From Pseudomonadales bacterium (lineage in GTDB: Bacteria > Pseudomonadota > Gammaproteobacteria > Pseudomonadales > Pseudohongiellaceae), in contig JAJDSZ010000123.1 of assembly GCA_022827425.1 (NCBI GenBank), positions 1 to 36,093 of the forward strand: a stretch of 36,093 nucleotides of DNA, read 5' to 3'. Positions within the stretch are counted from its first letter, which is position 1. Each line of letters opens with the position of its first letter. The notes below the pieces were generated by a model that did no database searches, was not told the DNA's origin, and worked only from the letters and a program-made list of their open reading frames with translations. A program made the position numbers and the translations under genes. Below are positions 1 through 8,124 of the stretch, one piece after another.

Positions 1-552
1 GGATTGCAAAAAGATATAGTCGAGGCCGGCGCGGGTGCCGGCGATAACGCCGATTTCCAGATCCACGGGATCGAGCTGCGACGGCAGACTGCCGGCTTCG
101 GTTCCCAATTGACGGGCCGCGGGCCCAAACACCCGGAACCAGGCGTCGGCGCCGAATCGGTCGACCAGTTCACTGCCCTGGTTGGGCGGTCCAAGCATCA
201 CCATTCGGCTGCCCGGCGGAAGATCCCGGTCTTGCAGATACTGGCGGACCAGTATGCCCCCCAGCGAATGGGCCACGAAATGAACCGGCGCATCGGGTGG
301 CGAGGCGCACTTCGCCAGCGCCTCGGCAACATGCGCCGCAGCGAGCGGCTCGATCGACCCCGCAAGCGAGGGATAGCCCTGGTTTACCGTGCGGTAGCCC
401 GCAAGCTCCAGCGCGATTTGCAGCGGGACCATGGACAGCGGCGTGCGACCGAGCCCGTGCAGCAGAATCACGCAAGTCTCCGGTTCGTCGGACCAGGCGC
501 CCGGCGAGGCCAGCAGCAATACCGCCGCCAGCAAACCTGTCGAGATCTTCAT
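1..552 (-). CDS. Secreted alpha/beta hydrolase (lipase-like), 3' end cut by window edge
   Basis: Translating the minus strand from the ATG at 550-552 gives an open frame that runs off position 1, so the C-terminus is missing. The protein starts with MKISTGLLAAVLLLASPGAWS, a clear Sec signal peptide, so it should act in the periplasm or outside the cell. The mature part begins with VILLHGLGR, the oxyanion-hole HG motif of alpha/beta hydrolases. Further on are VHFVAHSLGGILVRQYL, a nucleophile elbow with A-H-S-L-G-G in place of the usual G-x-S-x-G, and a GPPNQGSE segment typical of triacylglycerol lipase and esterase relatives. About 184 residues are visible; the Asp and His of the triad would lie in or beyond the missing part. 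The substrate is unknown; an ester or lipid is inferred from family membership. Longer frames on the opposite strand here are shadows. Confidence 0.8.
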   Translation of the reverse strand, partial: MKISTGLLAAVLLLASPGAWSDEPETCVILLHGLGRTPLSMVPLQIALELAGYRTVNQGYPSLAGSIEPLAAAHVAEALAKCASPPDAPVHFVAHSLGGILVRQYLQDRDLPPGSRMVMLGPPNQGSELVDRFGADAWFRVFGPAARQLGTEAGSLPSQLDPVDLEIGVIAGTRAGLDYIFLQS

Positions 553-816
553 GCGCGTGTCCCGCCCGCGTTGAACGTGAATCACCGCGGCGCTGGCATG
601 CCTTCCACGCCGTACCTGCGCATGGAGCGCGAATCCGGCATCGGGTTCCACCCGGCGCCATGCGGCGAATGCGCCCGGCGCGGGCTGTTCATGGCTTCTC
701 ATCACAATCTGTAACGCCGCCCTTCACCGCAAGACTCCGGGATGATCACGGCTGTACGATGCAAAGAGACTATCACCCCTGCAATTCGCTGGCAAAAGCA
801 GTTTTGGCCCGGAGAG

Positions 817-850
817 TGTCATTCTGCGCGAAGTCGCAGAATCTCCCTGG
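817..850. repeat. Dispersed palindromic repeat, copy 1
   Basis: The stretch reads GTGTCATTCTGCGCG followed by AAGTCGCAGAATCTCC. TTCTGCG and CGCAGAA form a short stem. The same core recurs between genes at 2824-2913, 24250-24337, 30784-30856 and 31531-31573. No coding frame is supported here. Confidence 0.6.
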
Positions 851-883
851 AATGAACGCGGGATGGGATTTTTCGACTCCGCT

Positions 884-1066
884 TCACATCCCCGGCAGCC
901 CGCGAAACAGCTCAAGCGCCTCGGGATCGGCCAGGGCGTCGGTGTTCGTCACCGGCCTGCCGTGAACCACGTTGGTCACGGCGAGTTCCACGATCTTGCC
1001 GCTCAGGGCGCGGGCAAGGCTGTCAACACATTTCCTGGTATCCTCGCCAGCAGCTTGAGAACCGGG
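884..1066 (-). pseudogene. Possible C-terminal gene remnant, unidentified
   Basis: This part of the 575 bp between the hydrolase and the racemase gene has one minus-strand frame with protein-like composition and GC-rich third codon positions. It contains [19 protein letters not shown] and ends [14 protein letters not shown] before a TGA at 884-886. It has no convincing start: upstream it merges into the antisense frame of the racemase gene. The NVVHGRPV stretch is loosely reminiscent of the C-terminus of NAD-dependent 2-hydroxyacid dehydrogenases, but that is a weak impression. The best reading is the 3' relic of a lost gene. Apart from repeat copy 1, nothing else was seen between 553 and 1127. 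Confidence 0.3.
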
Positions 1067-1127
1067 TGGCAATCTTCTATCGTCAGCTCTCGCCAGGGTT
1101 CTGGGTTGAATCAGAAAGGAGTACAAC

Positions 1128-2255
1128 ATGGGGCCGCTTGAGGGAATTCGGGTCATCGAGATGGCCGGCATCGGGCCGGGGCCGTTTTGCGCCATGATGC
1201 TTTCGGACCTCGGCGCCGAAGTGATCCGGCTTGACCGCCTGAGCCTGAAAGGAAGCGGTGAGCGAGCCAATGTGCTGTCCCGGGGCCGCCGCTCGCTGGC
1301 GGTGGATCTGAAAACGGAGCAGGGCGTCGCCATCGCGCTGGAAATGATCGACCAGGCCGATGCGCTTGTCGAAGGATTCCGTCCCGGCGTGATGGAGCGG
1401 CTCGGGCTTGGACCTGAAATCTGTCTCGAACGCAATCCCCGCCTCGTCTACGGCCGCATGACAGGCTGGGGCCAGCACGGGCCGCTGGCCAAAGCCGCCG
1501 GCCACGATATCAACTACATTTCCATCGGCGGCGCACTCGGCGCCATGGGCCATGCCGACCGGCCGCCGCCGCCGCCGTTGAACCTCATCGGCGATTTCGG
1601 CGGCGGCGCCATGTATCTGCTTTGCGGAATCCTCGCCGCGCTGGTGGAACGCCGGCAATCCGGCCGCGGCCAGGTCATCGACGCCGCCATGACCGATGGC
1701 ACGGCCAGCCTGCTGAGCCCATTCTATGGGCTTCTTGCCATGGGCATGTGGACCACCGAGCGCCACAGCAACCGCCTCGACGGCGGCGCGCCTTTCTATG
1801 GCAGCTATGAATGCGCCGACGGCAAGTACATATCCATCGGCTCGCTGGAGCCGCAGTTCTATGCCCTGTTGCTGGAAAAGGCGGGCATCGACGACCTGCG
1901 GTTCGAGTTGCAATACGCCCGGGAGAACTGGCCGGAAATGCGGGAGAAACTCACGGCGATTTTCCTCCGCAAGACCCGCGGGCAATGGTGCGAATTGATG
2001 GAAGGCACCGATGTCTGCTTTGCCCCGGTGCTGGATCTGGCGGAAGCGCCAAAACATCCGCACAACAAGGCGCGAGAGACTTTCGTTGACTATGCGGGCG
2101 TTCTGCAGCCCGCTCCCGCGCCGCGATTCAGTCGCACTCCGGGAGAAATCCAGTCCGCCGCCGCCAGGGTGGGAGAGCACAGCGAGCAGGTGCTCGCGGA
2201 CTGGGGATTCAGCGCCGAGCGCATCGCCCGTTTGCAGGCCGAGGGCGCCATATGA
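1128..2255 (+). CDS. Alpha-methylacyl-CoA racemase (CaiB/BaiF CoA-transferase family III)
   Basis: The 375-residue product matches the family III CoA-transferase fold and specifically the alpha-methylacyl-CoA racemase branch. The N-terminus [20 protein letters not shown], then [25 protein letters not shown] and [24 protein letters not shown], are characteristic. The catalytic His (GHDINYI) and Asp (IGDFGGG) of the AMACR/MCR pair are present. The enzyme epimerises 2-methyl-branched acyl-CoAs, which lets beta-oxidation of branched fatty acids or sterol side chains proceed; it is cytoplasmic. AAAGGAG at 1115-1121 gives a strong ribosome site for the ATG at 1128. The stop overlaps the ATG of a truncated enoyl-CoA hydratase frame (ATGA), so it once headed a beta-oxidation operon. 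A generic CaiB-type CoA-transferase is less likely because the racemase motifs are so well kept. Confidence 0.9.
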   Translation: MGPLEGIRVIEMAGIGPGPFCAMMLSDLGAEVIRLDRLSLKGSGERANVLSRGRRSLAVDLKTEQGVAIALEMIDQADALVEGFRPGVMERLGLGPEICLERNPRLVYGRMTGWGQHGPLAKAAGHDINYISIGGALGAMGHADRPPPPPLNLIGDFGGGAMYLLCGILAALVERRQSGRGQVIDAAMTDGTASLLSPFYGLLAMGMWTTERHSNRLDGGAPFYGSYECADGKYISIGSLEPQFYALLLEKAGIDDLRFELQYARENWPEMREKLTAIFLRKTRGQWCELMEGTDVCFAPVLDLAEAPKHPHNKARETFVDYAGVLQPAPAPRFSRTPGEIQSAAARVGEHSEQVLADWGFSAERIARLQAEGAI

Positions 2256-2371
2256 ACTACGACACGATTCACCATGAAGTGGAAAACTCCATACTCACTC
2301 CCAACACACCAATGACAACGTTTTCATCATGTTCATTGTATATTGCGCGAGGCTGTTTTGACGTTGTATAA
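2252..2371 (+). pseudogene. 5' stump of an enoyl-CoA hydratase/isomerase gene
   Basis: The ATG at 2252 overlaps the racemase stop (ATGA). The first 16 codons give [16 protein letters not shown], the typical start of crotonase-fold enoyl-CoA hydratases, where the family continues with a strand and a LNRP motif. Here the similarity stops abruptly near 2299. The frame goes on through AT-rich, unrelated sequence to a TAA at 2369-2371 (39 residues in all). The sudden loss of homology and drop in GC content indicate a deletion or rearrangement breakpoint. I infer that the rest of the hydratase gene was deleted; no other piece of it is visible in the window. Confidence 0.55.
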
Positions 2372-2372
2372 A
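2343..2372 (+). promoter_or_regulatory. Candidate sigma70-type promoter for the ABM gene
   Basis: TTGCGC (2343-2348) and TATAAA (2367-2372) are 18 bp apart in the AT-rich gap before the ABM monooxygenase gene. The -10 region lies inside a small inverted repeat, GTTGT-ATAAA-ACAAC, that could be an operator. This rests on pattern matching only. Confidence 0.3.
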
Positions 2373-2461
2373 ACAACAACTGCCACATAAACCTGCCGGC
2401 AGATCAATAATACCCGGGAAGGACAACCAGTAAATCGGGGAATCAGGCAGAGGAGCCAGCC

Positions 2462-2809
2462 ATGATCATTCTGCAAAGCACTTTCAATCTTCATCCGCAA
2501 AAGGTCGATGCAGCCCTTGCGCTGATGCGGGAAATGATGCGCCTGTGCCAGCACGAGCATGGTTGCCGACACTATCGCTATTTTCAGGGAATCGGCGACG
2601 CCAGCGAAGTTCTACTGTTGCAGGAATGGGACGATGCGGAAAGCCTGCAAGGGCACTATGAAACCGATCACATGGAAAAATTCGTCCGCCGCCTCGGGCC
2701 GATGCTGCGCAGCCCCATCACCACCAGAAGTTATGTTTCCCAGGAAGAAGAGTCCATCCTTGGCGTGGCGGAAGAGAGCCCTTCGGAGCCCCACCACGCG
2801 CTTCATTAG
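2462..2809 (+). CDS. Antibiotic biosynthesis monooxygenase (ABM) domain protein
   Basis: The 115-residue protein has the ferredoxin-like ABM fold pattern: a first strand MIILQSTFNLHPQK, a helix ALALMREMMRLCQHEHGC, then YRYFQGIGDASEVLLLQEWDD and a helix around HYETDHMEKFVRRLGPML. The W-D and H-x-x-T-x-H positions fit the family (quinol monooxygenase YgiN, heme-degrading and polyketide-modifying enzymes). These are cofactor-independent or heme-using oxygenases that act as dimers, and the substrate cannot be told from sequence. A GAGGAG ribosome site lies about seven bases before the ATG. It seems to be a single-gene unit behind its own AT-rich leader. The C-terminal 25 residues after SYVSQEEE are likely disordered. 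Confidence 0.75.
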   Translation: MIILQSTFNLHPQKVDAALALMREMMRLCQHEHGCRHYRYFQGIGDASEVLLLQEWDDAESLQGHYETDHMEKFVRRLGPMLRSPITTRSYVSQEEESILGVAEESPSEPHHALH

Positions 2810-2823
2810 CCTTGAAAAAGGAA

Positions 2824-2913
2824 CTGTCATTCCGCGCGTGGCGAAGCGAAGTCGCGGAATCCCGGATAGTGTCTCCGCCAATGAGATCCTGCGACTACGC
2901 GCAGGATGACAGC
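2824..2913. repeat. MITE-like composite of dispersed repeat, copy 2
   Basis: This 90 bp noncoding element begins CTGTCATTCCGCGCG and ends CGCGCAGGATGACAG, so its ends are inverted repeats matching at 13 of 15 positions. Inside are GTCGCGGAATC and GATCCTGCGAC, the second arms of two head-to-head copies of the dispersed palindrome. It fills most of the gap between the ABM gene and the symporter gene, which converge on it. Confidence 0.6.
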
Positions 2914-2954
2914 AGGGGACGCATCCTTCTGCCGCTGGCTGGCTCCGATAACGG

Positions 2955-4343
2955 TTACCACTGCCCGGGCTGCTTGATTTCACCGCTGTCATAACGGGCA
3001 AAATAGTCCCTGGCGGCGGCTTTCACTTTCGGCGCCAGAATCAGGGTGGACAACATGGTGGGGATGGCCATGGCGGCGTAGGCGCCGTCGAACAGGCTGA
3101 CCACAGCCTCCAGTGAAGCCACCGCGCCGGCGGTAATCAGGGCCGCATAGGTCCAGACGTAGTATTTTTCACGTTTCGTGCCGAACAGGAAGGCCATGCA
3201 TTTGCCGCCATAGTACGAATAGGTCAGCACCGTGGTGGTTCCGAGCGTAACCACCATCAACAGTACCAGCCAGGAACCATAGCCCGGAAAAACCCGCTCA
3301 TAGGCGAGGGAAGTCAGGGTAACTCCCACCGCATCCTCCTGCCAGACGCCGGTGACCAGAATAGCCAGCGCGGTGCAGGTGCAAACGATGAGCGTGTCGA
3401 TGATCGGCCCGAGCATGGCCACCAGACCTTCCCGCACCGGCTCGCTGGTTTTGGCGGCGCCATGGGCGAGCGATTCGGTGCCAAGCCCGGCTTCATTGGA
3501 GAATACGCCCCGCTGGACACCAATCAGAATCACCGCGCCAATGGCCCCGCCCGCCGCCGCCTGACCGCTGAATGCATCGCGGAAAATCAGGGCGAATGTG
3601 GCGGGAATCTCCGCCGCGTGAAGCAGCAGCAACCAGGCGGTGATCACAAACCAGAACAGCACCATGACCGGCACCAGGCGGCTGGTCCAGGCGGCAATGC
3701 GCTGGATGCGGCCGATGATGATGGCGAACAGCCCGGCGGACAGCAGCAGCCCCATGAACAGATCAAATCCAAAATGATCATCGGCGCTGGCAAAGCCGGC
3801 GGGAATCGCGATCACGTCGCGCAAAATCTGCACCGTCTGGTTGATCTGGAACACGGGCAGGGTGCCGAACATGCCGGCCGCGGCGAACAGCCCCGCCAGC
3901 GGCATCCACTTGCGCCCGAGCGCTTCGCGGATGACATACATCGGCCCGCCCTGGAGCTTGCCGGCATCGTCCCGGCCGCGGTACATCACCGCCAGGCTCG
4001 CGGTATAGAACTTGGTGGAAGTGCCGACCACGGCGGTCACCCACATCCAGAACACCGCGCCCGGGCCGCCGAGCGTGATCGCCAGCGCCACGCTGGTGAT
4101 ATTGCCAAGGCCGATGGTGCCCGCCAGCGCCGTGGCCAGGGCGCGGAAATGGCTGATGTCGCCCTCGGCGTCGCCGGAATCGTAGCGGCCCAGCAGCAAA
4201 TCCACCGCATGCCGGAGATAGCGAAACTGCCGCAGCCGCGAATGGACCATGAAAAACAGGCCGCCGCCCACGAGCAACACGACGAGTTGCGGGCCCCACA
4301 TGAAATCGGCGAAGGCGCCGAGCGCGCGTTCGATGCTTTCCAT
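2955..4343 (-). CDS. Sodium:alanine (amino acid) symporter, AGCS family
   Basis: The product is about 462 residues and a polytopic inner-membrane protein. Family signatures are clear: GTIGLGNITSVALAITLGGPG and FWMWVTAVVGTSTKFYTASLA near residues 95-135, MYRGRD, then GGPMYVIREALG. GVFSNEAGLGTESLAHGAAKT in the C-terminal half is the N-E-A-G-xG-(S/T) motif of AGCS carriers. It takes up alanine, glycine or related small amino acids, including D-amino acids in some members, with Na+. I chose ATG at 4343; the GTG just before it (4346) is possible. It starts 28 bp after a beta-lactamase-like lipoprotein gene and probably shares its transcript, which suggests import of an amino acid released by the two upstream hydrolases. 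Confidence 0.92.
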   Translation of the reverse strand: MESIERALGAFADFMWGPQLVVLLVGGGLFFMVHSRLRQFRYLRHAVDLLLGRYDSGDAEGDISHFRALATALAGTIGLGNITSVALAITLGGPGAVFWMWVTAVVGTSTKFYTASLAVMYRGRDDAGKLQGGPMYVIREALGRKWMPLAGLFAAAGMFGTLPVFQINQTVQILRDVIAIPAGFASADDHFGFDLFMGLLLSAGLFAIIIGRIQRIAAWTSRLVPVMVLFWFVITAWLLLLHAAEIPATFALIFRDAFSGQAAAGGAIGAVILIGVQRGVFSNEAGLGTESLAHGAAKTSEPVREGLVAMLGPIIDTLIVCTCTALAILVTGVWQEDAVGVTLTSLAYERVFPGYGSWLVLLMVVTLGTTTVLTYSYYGGKCMAFLFGTKREKYYVWTYAALITAGAVASLEAVVSLFDGAYAAMAIPTMLSTLILAPKVKAAARDYFARYDSGEIKQPGQW

Positions 4344-4371
4344 CACTTGGCCATGACCGGGCTGCTAAGGC

Positions 4372-5520
4372 TTACCGCTCGAAGACCAGTTGGCGGCCGA
4401 GTTCGGCGAGGAAAGGGATACCGATTTCCACATACTCGTAATCATCGTCGTTGAATGTCTCGTTGGCATTGACGCGGATGGTCGCTGATATCAGAAACTC
4501 CCGATTCGTCCGGCGATCAACGATGTAAGCCGAATCGGTGAGGTATCCGTAGGCGCGCCCTATCTTGTTGTAAATCTCGATGTGTTCCGGGATGCGTTCC
4601 CGGCTGTCTCCGAACAGGAAATACTTCAGCCTCCCGTCCGGATACACCGACTCGTCGTAGCCCGCCTCCCGGGGCAGCGTTTTCATGGTACTCAGCACGA
4701 ATTCTCGATGCTCGTCGCTGAGTTGAAACCGCTCCTCCCCGGTGAATGCTTCGGGAAACACGAGCCGCTGCGTGATTTGATGCAGCGAGCTTAGCGGCAG
4801 GTAGTTGTTATCGGAAAAATCGAAGGGCTCCTCGATCCGGCCGCCGTTTTCGATGTATGCCGAACCCTGCAGGAGATTGTCCAGCGGCAGCACTTCAATC
4901 GGAGAATTGTCGATCGGCCCGACGCGCAGCGGGCCGCCTTCGGGCCGGGAAAACGTGATTGCCTCGGTTCGCAACGAGTCTGAATCGCGGTTTCCAAGGC
5001 GATGGGAGATGCGGGCGTTCAAGCCCTTGCGCCGCAGGCGCAGATTGATCTCGTCCTTGCCCAGAAATTCATACAGGCGATTGTTGGCGGGATTGTCGCT
5101 GACCACGAACAAGGCAATCAGGTCGTCGGTGAAACTGCTTTCCGCACCCGCCTCGCCAACGGTGTAGCGGCTGTGGCGATCGACCCCTTCCAGTTCTTCC
5201 AGCTTTTCCAGGGCGAGCAGGGCCACCGGCAGCTTGACCGTGCTGGCCGGGTAGAAATACCGGTTGTCGTCAAGTCCGAAACTGTGCTCGCGGAATGAGA
5301 CGGAACCATCCGCGTCGCGCTCGATTTCAGTGAACAGGACCTGCACCTGGTGGTGCGAAAGATCTTGCATCACCACTTGCAAGGCGGGTTCGTCCGCAAG
5401 AAGGGCCTGTTCGATGGGATTGCCTGCGGTGCAGGCGCCTAAAATGCAACAGGCGAACAGCGGCAGGCAGGCGCGATAACTCAAGTTCGACTCCCGGACT
5501 CTCTTCTCAGCCTTCCACAT
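4372..5520 (-). CDS. Class A beta-lactamase-like serine hydrolase, lipoprotein
   Basis: The 382-residue protein has an N-terminal hydrophobic segment ending in the lipobox LGAC (Cys30), so it should be lipid-anchored. The three active-site elements of class A beta-lactamases and low-molecular-weight PBPs are visible: STVK at residues 93-96 (SxxK), SDN at 141-143, and KIG at 319-321 in the position of the KTG triad. It is longer than a normal class A enzyme (about 290) because of an insertion between SDN and KIG. A role as a peptidase or amidase is as likely as beta-lactam hydrolysis, since the KTG is altered and the omega-loop Glu is not obvious. It starts 8 bp after the S9 peptidase gene and is followed by the AGCS symporter, which fits a peptide-degradation and uptake unit. 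Confidence 0.8.
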   Translation of the reverse strand: MWKAEKRVRESNLSYRACLPLFACCILGACTAGNPIEQALLADEPALQVVMQDLSHHQVQVLFTEIERDADGSVSFREHSFGLDDNRYFYPASTVKLPVALLALEKLEELEGVDRHSRYTVGEAGAESSFTDDLIALFVVSDNPANNRLYEFLGKDEINLRLRRKGLNARISHRLGNRDSDSLRTEAITFSRPEGGPLRVGPIDNSPIEVLPLDNLLQGSAYIENGGRIEEPFDFSDNNYLPLSSLHQITQRLVFPEAFTGEERFQLSDEHREFVLSTMKTLPREAGYDESVYPDGRLKYFLFGDSRERIPEHIEIYNKIGRAYGYLTDSAYIVDRRTNREFLISATIRVNANETFNDDDYEYVEIGIPFLAELGRQLVFER

Positions 5521-5528
5521 GGATGCCC

Positions 5529-7868
5529 TCAGCGGATGTTTTCCCCGAAGCGGAACTGCGCGTTCGGCCTGCGTTGTTGCAGGTGTTCGATGAAATAGTC
5601 CCAGCGGCGTTTCATAAACCAGCGGGAGTTGAGGATGCCGTGGCCGAGGTTGGGGAGGACGATGAGATCGAAGTCCTTTTCGGCTTCGATCAGGGCGTCC
5701 ACCATGAGCATGGTGCTTGAGGGATGCACATTGGCGTCCATCAGGCCGTGGGCGAGGAGGAGCTTGCCTTGCAGGTTTTCGGCGAGCAGCGGGTTGGACT
5801 GGTTGTCGTAGTTGGACAGGGAGTAGCCCCGCACCGGATCGGTTTCGCCGCTGTATTCGAGCAGGCCCTGCCAGCGTTCGCCCCAGTCGTCGGCATAGTT
5901 GCGATTGTCGTGGTTGCCGGCGCTGGAGACGGCGACCCGGTAGAAGTCCGGGTAGCGCAGAATGCCGGCGGTGGAAGCGAAGCCGCCGCCGGAATGCCCC
6001 CAGATGCCGACACGGTCCAGGTCCATGTAGGAGTGGCGGGCGGCGAGCTGGCGGATTGCGCCCACCTGGTCGGGCAGGCCGTTGTCGCCCATGTTGCCGT
6101 GGTAGATGTCGTGGAAAGCCTTGGAGCGCCCCGGGGTTCCCATGGCGTCGACTTCCACGACGATGAAGCCGAGTTCCGCCAGGGCCTGCTTGTCGCCCCG
6201 GGATGCGCGAAATCCGCGGCTGCCCACGCTGCCGGTCTGGGGGCCGGGATAGAGATAATTGAGCACCGGATACCGGCGCGATTCGTCAAGGTTGGACGGC
6301 AGGTACATCAGGCCATACAGATCGGTAACCTGGTCCCGCGCCTTGACGGTGAATGGAACCGGCGGGCGCCAGCCCGCATCGGCGAGCGCTGCGATGCCGG
6401 TTTGCTCCAGCGTGGCGAGAATCTCTCCCTCTCGATTGCGTACCGCGGATACCGGCGGCGTATCGGGCGTTGACCAGGTATCGAGAAAGTATTTCCCCGA
6501 GGGGGACCAGCTCGTCTCGTGGTGGCCTGGCTCCGGGGTGAGCAGTTGCCGGTTTTCGCCATCGAGGCCGACCCGGTACAGGTAGTGGAAATACGGGTCG
6601 CCGGGCTCGGCATTGGAGCCGAGCAGCCAGAGATGTCCGCTTTCCTCATCGACCTGTTCGATGTCGAGCACGAGCCAGTCGCCGGCGGTAATGGCGTGTT
6701 TCAGCTCGCCGCTCGCCAGATCGCGCAGATACAGATGCCCCCAGCCGTCGCGCTCGGAAAACCAGATGAACTCGCCGCGCTCGTGCAGGACCCGCCAGTT
6801 TTCATCCATGAAGCCCGCCATGTAATGGGTTTCGGCGACTTCCAGATAGACGTCGCGAACACCGCCGCTGTCGATGTCCGCCAGACGCAGCCGCGCCTGC
6901 TTGTGGTCCCTGGATGAGGAAATGAAAGCGAGACGCTCGCTGTCCGCGCTCCATTGGGTATCGAGAAAAACGCCGGCGCGGTCGGCGACATGATCGGTGG
7001 TTGTGGAACGGTGCGGGTCGGGCGGCATGTCGAGAAAGACGACTCGCGGCTCGGGCTCCAGATGAATGACCAGCCGTTCAATCGTGAAAACATGCTCGTC
7101 GCCCGGCAGCGGGTACTTCCAGATATCGGCCTCCGGGCGGCCCACCCGGGTGTCCCACAGCGCAATATCGCCCACTTCCCGGCCGTCATGGCGAAAAGTG
7201 GCGATCCGGCTGGAATCCGGCGACCACTTCAGCACCGGGCCGTCGCCGCGAACCCAGCCGGCGTTGTTGGTGGCGTAGCCGTAGTTCTCCTCGCCGTCGA
7301 AGGTAAGCTGGGTCAGCTCGCCGGAGGCGGTATCGCGAATCCACAGATTGTGGTCGCGGATAAAAGCCGCCCGGCTGCCGTCGGGAGACAGGAATTCGTT
7401 GCGCGGCACGGCTTCGAGCTGCCTTGGGGAGTATTCTTCGTCCAGGGTCAGCGAATAGCGCTCGCCGTCGAAATTGAATTGCGCCTCGCTGCCGTCAAGG
7501 CGGATTCCGGTCAGCAGCAGGTCCCGGGCAGCCACTTCGCGCCCGAGCGATTCTCCCAGCGCGGCCGCAAGACGGTCATTATCGAGCAGTTCCCGGCGCT
7601 CGCCGCCGGCGGGATCAAGGACGACGTAAGCGTGCGCGCCGAGGTCGGACCGCCGGTACACCAGCCGGTCGTCGTCCTGCCAGTAATGGGCCGCGACGTG
7701 ATTGGCGAGCAGCGGCGCGGTATTGGCGGCCAGCATGGCTTCCGCGCGGCGGTATTCGGCTTCGTTTGCGCTGCTTGATGACATCGACGTATCGGCTTCC
7801 GGGGCGCAGCCCCCGGCAAGAAGAATCAGCGGCCCGAGAGCCAGTGCGAACAGCCGGAGCGGATTCAT
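5529..7868 (-). CDS. S9 family dipeptidyl-peptidase IV-like lipoprotein
   Basis: The 779-residue protein starts with a lipoprotein signal ending LAGGC (Cys21). Residues about 60-490 form the N-terminal eight-bladed propeller of the DPP IV family, with segments such as EFLSPDGSRAAFIRDHNLW and ETSWSPSGKYFLDTWSTPD. The C-terminal alpha/beta hydrolase domain carries the nucleophile in GIWGHSGGGF (Ser626), the Asp in LMDANVH (Asp711) and the His in NLGHGI (His743), in the right order and spacing. It removes dipeptides from peptide N-termini in the periplasm or at the outer membrane. It is the first gene of a minus-strand unit with the beta-lactamase-like lipoprotein and the symporter. Proline specificity is usual for the family but not proven here. 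Confidence 0.93.
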   Translation of the reverse strand: MNPLRLFALALGPLILLAGGCAPEADTSMSSSSANEAEYRRAEAMLAANTAPLLANHVAAHYWQDDDRLVYRRSDLGAHAYVVLDPAGGERRELLDNDRLAAALGESLGREVAARDLLLTGIRLDGSEAQFNFDGERYSLTLDEEYSPRQLEAVPRNEFLSPDGSRAAFIRDHNLWIRDTASGELTQLTFDGEENYGYATNNAGWVRGDGPVLKWSPDSSRIATFRHDGREVGDIALWDTRVGRPEADIWKYPLPGDEHVFTIERLVIHLEPEPRVVFLDMPPDPHRSTTTDHVADRAGVFLDTQWSADSERLAFISSSRDHKQARLRLADIDSGGVRDVYLEVAETHYMAGFMDENWRVLHERGEFIWFSERDGWGHLYLRDLASGELKHAITAGDWLVLDIEQVDEESGHLWLLGSNAEPGDPYFHYLYRVGLDGENRQLLTPEPGHHETSWSPSGKYFLDTWSTPDTPPVSAVRNREGEILATLEQTGIAALADAGWRPPVPFTVKARDQVTDLYGLMYLPSNLDESRRYPVLNYLYPGPQTGSVGSRGFRASRGDKQALAELGFIVVEVDAMGTPGRSKAFHDIYHGNMGDNGLPDQVGAIRQLAARHSYMDLDRVGIWGHSGGGFASTAGILRYPDFYRVAVSSAGNHDNRNYADDWGERWQGLLEYSGETDPVRGYSLSNYDNQSNPLLAENLQGKLLLAHGLMDANVHPSSTMLMVDALIEAEKDFDLIVLPNLGHGILNSRWFMKRRWDYFIEHLQQRRPNAQFRFGENIR

Positions 7869-7956
7869 CGGCCAATCACCCCCTTACGGGAAATCTACCG
7901 CAAACAGTGTAGCAATATTCCGCTGCCGAAAGAGAACGCCGAGGCTGAATCGAAGA

Positions 7957-8092
7957 GTTCGAGAGCGATCTTGCGAAGGGCTTCATCGCCAAGCACCGTG
8001 ACGGCACTGTCGTTGGTTTCCAATGCGTCGCAGAAGGCGAGTTCATCCTCGGAAAGCCCGAGAGCCTCGCCCCTCGCGTTGGCCTCTCTCAG
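7957..8092 (-). pseudogene. Remnant of type I restriction enzyme subunit R (hsdR, C-terminal domain)
   Basis: In the gap between the S9 peptidase and purC, a minus-strand frame encodes [19 protein letters not shown] and continues [30 protein letters not shown]. This is the well-conserved DUF3387-type C-terminal region of HsdR, the translocase/endonuclease subunit of type I restriction-modification systems. Only about 45 of roughly 1000 residues remain; similarity starts at 8092 and fades by 7957. No hsdM or hsdS is near. It is a decayed relic, showing that a restriction system once sat at this position. Confidence 0.7.
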
Positions 8093-8124
8093 GGGTGGGG
8101 GACTATGCATGCCTCGATGGATGA

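Noticed and set aside
884-1435. 183-residue minus-strand frame as a complete gene
   Set aside because: Its N-terminal half is the shadow of the racemase gene; only the C-terminal part looks like coding sequence, so it is listed as a relic.
1083-2180. 365-residue minus-strand frame opposite the racemase gene
   Set aside because: Composition of a shadow frame (His/Gln/Ala-rich, no motifs), and the plus strand has a perfect family match.
3462-4454. 330-residue plus-strand frame opposite the symporter gene
   Set aside because: Antisense shadow rich in His, Gln and Arg; the minus strand carries clear AGCS motifs.
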